Source of the DNA: Artemia franciscana | Lineage: Eukaryota > Arthropoda > Branchiopoda > Anostraca > Artemiidae | Direction of reading: 5' to 3' | DNA: 64,000 bases | NCBI RefSeq assembly: GCF_032884065.1 | Contig: NC_088883.1 | Location: forward strand, 25,787,637-25,851,636 | Shown: piece by piece, positions 57,330-64,000 of the stretch | Layout: every line of letters begins with the position of its first letter | How positions within the stretch are numbered: the stretch's first letter is position 1 | The notes under the pieces: model-generated | The model's database searches: none | Told to the model about the DNA's origin: nothing | What the model saw: the letters and a program-made list of their open reading frames with translations, nothing else | Translations under genes and position numbers: made by a program

Positions 57330-58385
57330 CGTCAAACAGTTTGTGGTAACGAACTGTAGTATGGAGCGACCCGGCTCAATAGTAAACGAAACGCTAAAAA
57401 AAGGAATTTTGAACGGAGAGTAGAGGGGAAGGGGTTACGTGGGAGGATCTTTCCATGGAGGAATTTGTCGGGGGGGGGGGAGATTTTCATGAAGGGGCGC
57501 AGGATTTTCTAGCACTACTTAAAACAAAAACAATGAGAAAATAAATAGGAAAAGTTTTTTCAACTGAAAGTAAGGAGCAGCATTAAAACTTAAAACGAAC
57601 AGAAATTATTACGCATATGAGGGTTTCATCTCCTCCTAAATACCTCGCTCTTTACGCAAAAGTATATTTAATAATTTCAGCTATTTATTCTAAGGCCTTT
57701 GTGATTCAGGGGTCATTCTTAAAGAATTAGGACAAAATGTTTACTATAGTGTAAAAAGCAAGGTATTGACGAGGGGGCAAACCCCTCATATACGTAATAA
57801 AAATATACGAGCATAGAAGTTCGATACAATAATTCGTAAATTACGCATTTTCTTTCTAATAAAAATGTTCGAAAAAAATTGACAAGTTCTAGCTGCGATT
57901 TTAAGTAACAAAAGATTGGAGGACAACTAGGCCTCCTCCCCCATCCCCTTTTTTCTCGAATCGTCCAATCGAAACTAAGAGAAAGCCATTTAGACAAAAA
58001 AATAATAATATGCAAATTTCGTTTTAATTGTTCATATGCGGAGAGCCAAAATCAAAACATGCATTAATCCAAAAACGTTCAGAAATTAAATAAAAAAGCT
58101 AGCTTTTTTAACTGAAAGTAAGCAGCTACATTAAAACTTAAAACGAACAGAAATTACTCCATATATGAAAGGGGCTGTTCCCTCCCCAAGGTCCCGCTCA
58201 TTATGCTAAAGTTTGACTCTTTCTCTAAAATATACTTAAAACAGGTAAAAAATTTGGCGTCAAGAGCGGGGCGTCGAGGAGGGAACAGCCCCTTTCATAT
58301 ACGGAGTAATTTCTGTTCGTTTTAAGTTTTAATGTCGCTTCTTAATTTCAGTTTAAAAATACTTGTTATTTTTAATTAATTTAGT
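57330..58385 (-). repeat. Foldback-bearing element, internally deleted copy (R7)
   Basis: Minus orientation with the exact 3' end (gtcaaacagtttgtggtaac) at 57331 and the outer foldback at 58105-58375. The body between about 57410 and 57430 is fused across a large deletion that removes the satellite-like monomer. The loop orientation is as in R2 and R1. Confidence 0.87.
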
Positions 58386-59215
58386 CAAGGAGGGAGCAAC
58401 AAAATTATTATACAGGATCTGCTTCAGTTAATGAATAAAACACACGAGACTATTGGTGCAATATCCAGGTACCAGAATACGAATATTGACTCTAAAAAAA
58501 AAAAAAAAATGAAGTAGAAGAGATAATGAAAGAACCTACACCCTTCCTAATTAGTGTAATCGTCTAAAATGACATACAATTTTACTTACGCCAACTAAAA
58601 TTAATATTAGAAAGATCATTTCGATGCAACCTCTCAAATGCAACTAAACAATCCCTTAGAATGACGCTATAATTTTTGCAGTTTAATGCAAGTGCTTCGC
58701 AGTTTTTTTTTCAGTTTTTTTAAGTTTTGGGTCTCTTTTTGCACAGCATGTTTGTTCAAAAAAAGACGAGTCATGGATATCGGTGTATTCCATAAAAGTC
58801 TTAAGTGTTTTCAGTCTTCTTTAAACAAGGTATCATTCTGAGGAATGAAAAAAAAAGAAAAAAAGGGCTAATTTCAGAGGAAACAAAACTTCTTGCACAA
58901 TCATTTACACTCTAGTGCTCTCAACCTATGCTTTAAATTTCAAGAGGAGACCAATCTTGGCTACAATTTTTGGAGAAAGTAGTGCCGTCATAATCAGGAC
59001 AGTAGCTAAGACTTACTAAAGAACGATGTGTCTAGCAAGTAATATGATTATTATAGTGGCCGCTTCATATAAAACAGATGACAGGAAAAGAAATTTGGAA
59101 CATTAAATCCACTGAAATTATTCCGAAAGTCCAAAGAAATTTAGCAAGAGAATCTATGACGCATTAAACTGTACGGGCAAGGTTCTCAAAATATGTATAC
59201 CTCGATGAAAAACTC
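58386..59215. other. No recognised feature
   Basis: AT-rich sequence with an A-run at 58496-58510. A GTAAGT-like donor occurs on the minus strand near 58590 but with no exon before it. Confidence 0.4.
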
Positions 59216-60690
59216 GTTATGTCCAGGATGAAGTTTTTTGTGCAAAGACGAGTACACTCTTACGCTAAAGTCTAAAAGCTTTCAAAAAATACTTTTCATG
59301 TAAATTCAACGGCCCTTTTGTTTGAGCTGTCTTTCTTAAAGAATTGTGACCACATGTCAAACTCCTGCGTAAAGAGAAAGGGCTAAGTAAGGAATAATCC
59401 CCCTCATCTACGCAATAATTTCTGTTTGTTTAAGTTTTAATACTGCTCCTTATTTTCAGTTGGATTTTTTTTATTTAATTTCTGACCGTTCCACATAATG
59501 CCAGAAAATCCTCCTCTCTTCCTCCCCCTGTATAAGACTCCCCCTTAAAAACTCACCCCAAAAATGTTTCTTACTACTGAAAATTCTTTTCGTGGAAGAT
59601 CCCACTCCATCAAAAAGTTCCTCCCCAGAAAGTCCGTATATTTTCCATAACAAATACTATATGGGAACAATGGGGGAAAATGAATAACTTACAGCCTATT
59701 AACATCGACTATGATGGGTCATGTGATCCCAAAGTCATAGTAACTAAATCCTTAAACTATCTTGAATGAATTCAATATTTCAAAATTTTTTCCGATGTCT
59801 TTGGGGTCATATGGAGCGTTGGAGGGAGAGTAGCAGCCTCCTAATCTTTTTGGTCACTGAAAAATGGCATGATTACTTTTGATTTCCGTTCGAATGAGCC
59901 CTCTCTCCACCTTCAAGCAAAATTAGTTCCATTTGATCACCAATGTGAAAAAACAAAAAAAACTAATAAAAACAAATAAACTCACATCCGCGATCTTTCT
60001 CTTGGCAAAAAATATATAACATCAAATTTTTTTAGATAGGAGGTTAAAACCAACAGAGTAGGGTTCTATGATATGCTGAATATGATGGTGTGACTTTCAT
60101 TAAAATTTCTTGATTTTTGAGGGTCGTTCCTCCTTCTTCAAAAATCGGGAAGATTTTCTCAGGCTCTTAGCTCTTGACGGGTAAGACTAGATTTAATGAT
60201 TTTTTATATATACCAATCAGCGTAAAAAGATGACTTTCTCACATATCTTCTGTTATTAAGATCCCGTTTTTTAGAATTTTGGTTACAATTGGGCAACTTT
60301 TGATTTCCGTTTGAATGAGCCCTCTTCCGATCGTTTAAGACCATTGCTTCATTCGATCACCAATGCGAAAAAAAACTCGCATCCGTGGTATTTCTTCTGG
60401 CAGAAAATACAAATCTTCACATTTTTCGTGGATAGGAGCTCAAACCTCCAGAAAGGAGTCCTTTGATATGCTGAATCTGATGGTGTGATTTTCATTGATT
60501 CCTGGTTTTTTACAGGGTGGTTCACCCTCCTTCAAAGATCCAGCCAATTCTTTTAGGGCTCTTGCCTTTTGACGAGTAAGACTAAATTTAACGAAATTCT
60601 TACATTTTCAATCAGCCTAGAAAGCTGATTTTTTTTTATCAGTGTCTTCTGTTATTAAGATTCCTTTTTTTAGAAAACGAGATAAGTAAA
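59216..60690 (+). repeat. Foldback-bearing family, old degraded copy (R8)
   Basis: Plus-oriented, strongly diverged: small-hairpin region (59240-59400, gtaaagagaaagggc), foldback-arm remnant (ctgctccttattttcagttg, 59443), CT-rich stretch (59500-59620), satellite-like part (59690-59930) and 3' body. The block starting ttttgatttccgttcgaatg occurs twice (59877 and 60298), so the 3' half is duplicated. Confidence 0.65.
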
Positions 60691-62060
60691 TCGTGCAGAA
60701 TTTACAAAACTTTGCATACAATTTTATAGGTCCTAAATCGTTGCAAAGGTTGAAGCTCCACTTAATCCTTTATCATTAAGCATGTTGGAGCTTGATTGCG
60801 CAGGAGTCACGCAAGGATGAAAATATACGTGTCTGAAGGACTAAATTAGACTCTTGGTCTCGCCAGCCTTGTCTGCACTACTAACTTTATATTAGAAAGG
60901 AAGACAGGTTTTCTTTTCCGACCGGCATGAAACTTCTGGAGCAAGTGCCTTGGGCCAACAGGATTTGAGAATGATGACTTAGGAAATGATTCTAGGCGTG
61001 GTAATTTCGTTGGGCCCTTTGATGAAAGTCCTGGAATCCAAATAGACCTCATGGGGTGAAAGTCTTGGGCTAAGGAGGCAGGAGAAACACAATTTTAGAG
61101 ACATATACTCGAGATTTTCCTACCTTCTGTGCGAAAACATTTGTGTCCGGTTAAGTTATGGTGAGTACGAGCCGACAGTGAAAGACCGATTGCGATTTGC
61201 AGTTGAGTTGGTAACAGAATTCAAAGTTTCAAAAATGAGGATTCACAAAACTAAAGAATTTTGAAGATTGTAGATGCCCGGACTGTAAGAGTCAGAAGTT
61301 TAATGTTTTTGGGGAAAGTCTTCTTATCTGTAAGTATCTGCCTAATTGCAAATGAAACTAACTATCCTTTTTTATTTTGATAAAATCACCAACTATGTAT
61401 CAAACAAGTTATCGAATAGGAAACATAAAACAAATTAACCTCAATATTTGTCTATCGTTCCCCAAACTGTCAATATCATTGAACGATCAATAACTGAGGA
61501 TTAACAAAATCGAACCTTTAAAATAATTTAACATATAATCATTAAAATAACAAAAATGCTGGTTTACAAAATTTCCTACTGTATAATAATTAAATGCACC
61601 GCATTCTTTGCCCATGTTTTAATTTGGTAAGTTAGCAAAGTGAATTCATGGCTTAGTAAAGAACAAAGTGTCTTCAATTTGTTATATCATTTTCTTTTGT
61701 TACTGCACATAGACGAGTTGGTCGCAGAAAATTAGGAGGAGGTACATTTCATTTGGTATTGGAGGCTATTGCGTTGTTTTTAAAGACTAAAAATATCTGG
61801 AAATAAACAAGCCCACTGCTACCGTACCACTTTTCTGAGACCCATAGCCCACTTCCATGACGTTGGATCAAACTTTTTAAAATCTATTTTTCTCAGAGTA
61901 GTCGAAAACCTCAGCAAAACATCTTAGAAGTTGATATTGCCCACGCAGCCCCAGGGGCAAGAGCCCTAGGCTATACAAACTAAACATTTCTCGGAGATAG
62001 GATATATCACAAAAATAGTTAAACATGTTTGATCCTGTCTGTCCAATCGTATGAATCTCT
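60691..62060. other. Mostly unrecognised; one inverted satellite remnant
   Basis: No gene is supported. 61830-61985 resembles a single reversed satellite monomer (gagtagtcgaaaacctcag, gcccacgcagccccagggg). The 60846-61052 minus-strand frame has no recognisable domain, splice context or codon signal. Confidence 0.4.
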
Positions 62061-62064
62061 CGTG

Positions 62065-63287
62065 AACTTACAAAGGGTGGGGAAGGAGGCCTAGTTGCCT
62101 TCCAATTTTTCGGTTACTTAAAAAGGCAACTAGAACTTTTAATTTTTAACGAACGTTTTTATTAGTAAAAAATATACGTAACTTAAGAATCAACTTACGT
62201 AACAAACTTCTATATTCTTATATTTTTATTATGTATATGAGGGGGTTTGTCCCCTCGCTAATACCTCGCTCTTTACACCAAAGCTTAAGTTTTGTCCCAA
62301 TTCTTTAAGAATGACCCCTGAATCAGAAAGGCCATAGAATAAATAGTTGAAATTACTAAAAATACTTTAGCATAAAGAGCGAGGTATTGAGGAGGGGAAT
62401 AACCCCTCATTTGAGTAAGAATTTCTGTTCGCTTCAAGTGTTAATGCTACTCCTTACTTTCAATTGAAAAAACTTTTTCATGTTTATTTTTTCATTGTTT
62501 TTCTTTATAGTAATACTACAAAATCCTGCGCCCCCTTCATTGAATTTCTGTTCCCCCATGACATATTCCTCCAAGAAAAGATCCTCCTACATAGCCGCCT
62601 CCCCTCAAACCCCCTCCCCGCAATCCAAAAAACCCTGAAAACTTCTGTACACTTCCCAATAACCATTACTGTATGTAAACGCTGGTCGAAGTTTGTAACT
62701 TGCAGCCCCTCCCCCTGGCACTGTGGGGGACTAAAACATCCCCAAAGACATAGTTATTATGGTTTTCGACTATGGTGAACAAAATGGCCATCTCAAAATT
62801 TTGATTCGTTGACTTTGGGAAAAAAATGAGCGTGGGAGGGGCCTAAACGCCCTCCAATTTTTTTGGTCACTTAATAAGGGCACTAGAACTCTTCATTTCC
62901 GTTGGAATGAGCACTCTTGCGACATTATAGAACCAATCGGTCGATACGATTACCCCTGGACAAAAGTTCCACATTTTTGTAGATAGGAACTTGAAACTTT
63001 TGCAATATGGTTCTCTGATAAGTTGAATGCGATGGTGTTATTTTCAACACACCATGGTATGACTTTTAGGGGGTGTTTCTCCCTATTTTCCAAAATAATG
63101 CAAATTTTCTCAGGCTCGTAACTTTTGATGACAAAGACAAAATTTGATGAAACTTATATATTTAAAATCAGCATGAAAATCTGATTCTTTTGGTGCATCT
63201 TTTGTATCAATTTTTTTTTTTAGAGTTTCGTTTACTATTGACCCGCGTCGCTCCTAACTACAGTTCGTTACCAAGAACTGTTTGATT
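62065..63287 (+). repeat. Foldback-bearing element, 5'-truncated copy (R9)
   Basis: It lacks the outer foldback and starts in the body (gtggggaaggaggcctagtt). It keeps the small hairpin (about 62255-62390), CT-rich stretch, satellite-like monomer (62690-62950) and the 3' end cagttcgttaccaagaactg then TTTGA at 63287, with one stem mismatch. Confidence 0.87.
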
Positions 63288-63500
63288 GTGGGCAATATAT
63301 TCATCTATGAGTTTTAATAGAAAAGATGTTTTTATTTTAATTTCGGGTGTAGGAAATCTACACAGCAATACCTTAATACATATCTAAAGGCCTAGGTTGC
63401 TTTTCCAAATCTTTGGATAATAAAAACAATGAAAATGGTGTTGCAAGAAAGATACTTCGATCTCAGTCAGTCAGTAATACAACATTTTTTCTTTTTTCAA
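63282..63500 (+). repeat. About 230-bp repeat, second copy
   Basis: Matches 780-1015 in the same orientation (tattcatctatgagtttta ... gtcagtcagtaatacaac). It begins exactly where the R9 element ends and runs up to the Polinton-like fragment. Confidence 0.65.
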
Positions 63501-63511
63501 ACATCAGTTAA

Positions 63512-63640
63512 ATGAATCAAATTGAAAAGATACTAATTAGACGTTCTCACAGAGGCAAAGGACAGTTTCTTCTTCGTCGGCTAGGATTCATCTCTTACTT
63601 TGATTCTTGGATTGCCGCTGAAGACATTCACAGCGCCTAA
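63512..63640 (+). pseudogene. Polinton/Maverick-like integrase C-terminus (chromodomain-like)
   Basis: A 42-residue frame from ATG to TAA. It reads IEKILIRRSHRGKGQFLLRR followed by LGFISYFDSWIAAEDI. The pattern 'IEKIL..R...GK..FLVRWLG....FDSWI.A.D' is the chromodomain-like C-terminus of integrases in Polinton/Maverick elements and related integrases; the usual tryptophan of RWLG is arginine here. The rest of the integrase is missing upstream, where R9 and the 230-bp repeat lie, so this is a truncated remnant. Identification is by pattern recall, not a search. Confidence 0.68.
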
Positions 63641-63659
63641 TAATTTTTAAGTGACATTC

Positions 63660-64000
63660 ATGTCCAATATCTCTGACCCAATCTATGATAATTTGAATAA
63701 AACAAGCAATTTTTTGACAAAACTCTCCTCCGCCATTTGATTGGAGGGGAGATATGAAGTTGTTCTTGCTGATTGCGTTCTTAAAAATACATATGATATT
63801 ATGAGAAAAGATCGTATACATGATATAAAAATAGACCCTTTGGATTCTTCGATGAGGGTTTGGTGGCAAATTTTGACTCTGATGATTACCATTTTGCTAC
63901 TATACCTTGTGAGGAATATGACAATATGCATGAGCTGTGTCAAGTTATCAGAAAAAAAACCTGTGGCAAAAAAAGAATGGCTTAACATTCAACTATTCAA
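63660..64000 (+). pseudogene. Polinton-like minor-capsid (penton-like) protein start, broken
   Basis: Twenty bases after the integrase remnant an ATG (63660) opens a frame with YDNLNKTSNFLTKLSSAI, then an in-frame TGA (63738-63740), then LEGRYEVVLADCVLKNTYD. This resembles the N-terminus of the conserved Polinton minor-capsid/penton-like protein, where a 'N..F...L......LEG.WEVAL.EI.Y' pattern is typical. From about 63840 the homology-like signal moves to another frame (DYHFATIPCEEYDNMHELCQ), so a frameshift is likely. At least two breaks make it non-functional. The window ends inside or just after it. The order integrase then capsid-like gene on one strand fits Polinton gene neighbourhoods. 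Confidence 0.6.

Noticed and set aside
60846..61052. Minus-strand 68-codon frame
   Set aside because: No known motif, no splice context, single short frame in otherwise featureless DNA.
1..64000. CRISPR array, tRNA or rRNA genes, bacterial operons
   Set aside because: None seen. The tandem repeats have no regular short repeat-spacer pattern, and the gene structure is eukaryotic.

Overview
This window looks like a repeat-dense, AT-rich animal nuclear genome, most likely an arthropod. From memory the dominant repeat resembles sequence from branchiopod crustaceans such as brine shrimp, but that is an impression and not evidence. There are no bacterial operons. Coding signal consists of spliced exons with consensus splice sites plus many transposable-element genes in various states of decay.

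Host gene. The minus strand between about 46.0 and 13.35 kb carries exons of one secreted or membrane-anchored protein. In transcript order these are a Pro/Thr/Cys-rich exon (46.0 kb), three cysteine-rich EGF-like exons (36.1, 34.9 and 31.8 kb, the last a calcium-binding EGF type), a threonine-rich mucin-like exon (28.4 kb) and a terminal exon with a long hydrophobic segment, a stop and a poly(A) signal (23.5 kb). All internal junctions are phase 1, so the exons join in frame, and the 34.9/31.8 kb junction creates the classic Asp-Val-Asp-Glu-Cys start of a calcium-binding EGF domain. The mucin-plus-terminal-exon part is tandemly duplicated: a second mucin exon lies at 20.7 kb and a second terminal exon at 13.5 kb. 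The two mucin exons differ in repeat number and the two terminal exons encode different C-termini. The EGF exons are present once, so the copies may be alternative 3' ends or one may be a relic.

Mobile elements, left to right: two decayed minus-strand LINEs (1.6-3.6 and 4.1-8.5 kb, the second with an open ORF1); a nearly open Gypsy-type LTR element (14.4-18.6 kb) with a 5' LTR and primer site but no 3' LTR and one in-frame stop; a hAT element with an exact 8-bp target duplication (39.3-41.0 kb) inserted in a large tandem array; a plus-strand LINE fragment (41.9-43.0 kb); and at the right edge a Polinton/Maverick-like fragment (integrase chromodomain plus a capsid-like gene, broken).

Unnamed repeats dominate the rest. 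A foldback-bearing element of about 1.7 kb occurs about nine times (complete near 24.5-26.2 and 47.3-49.0 kb). A satellite with a period near 275 bp forms two arrays (9.0-11.1 and 51.9-57.2 kb), each inverted about the same hairpin spacer, and one satellite monomer is embedded inside the foldback element. A third array (36.9-41.5 kb) has units of about 215-330 bp built around a (CTA)n core. Positions of repeat boundaries were judged by eye and are approximate to tens of bases unless stated as exact.
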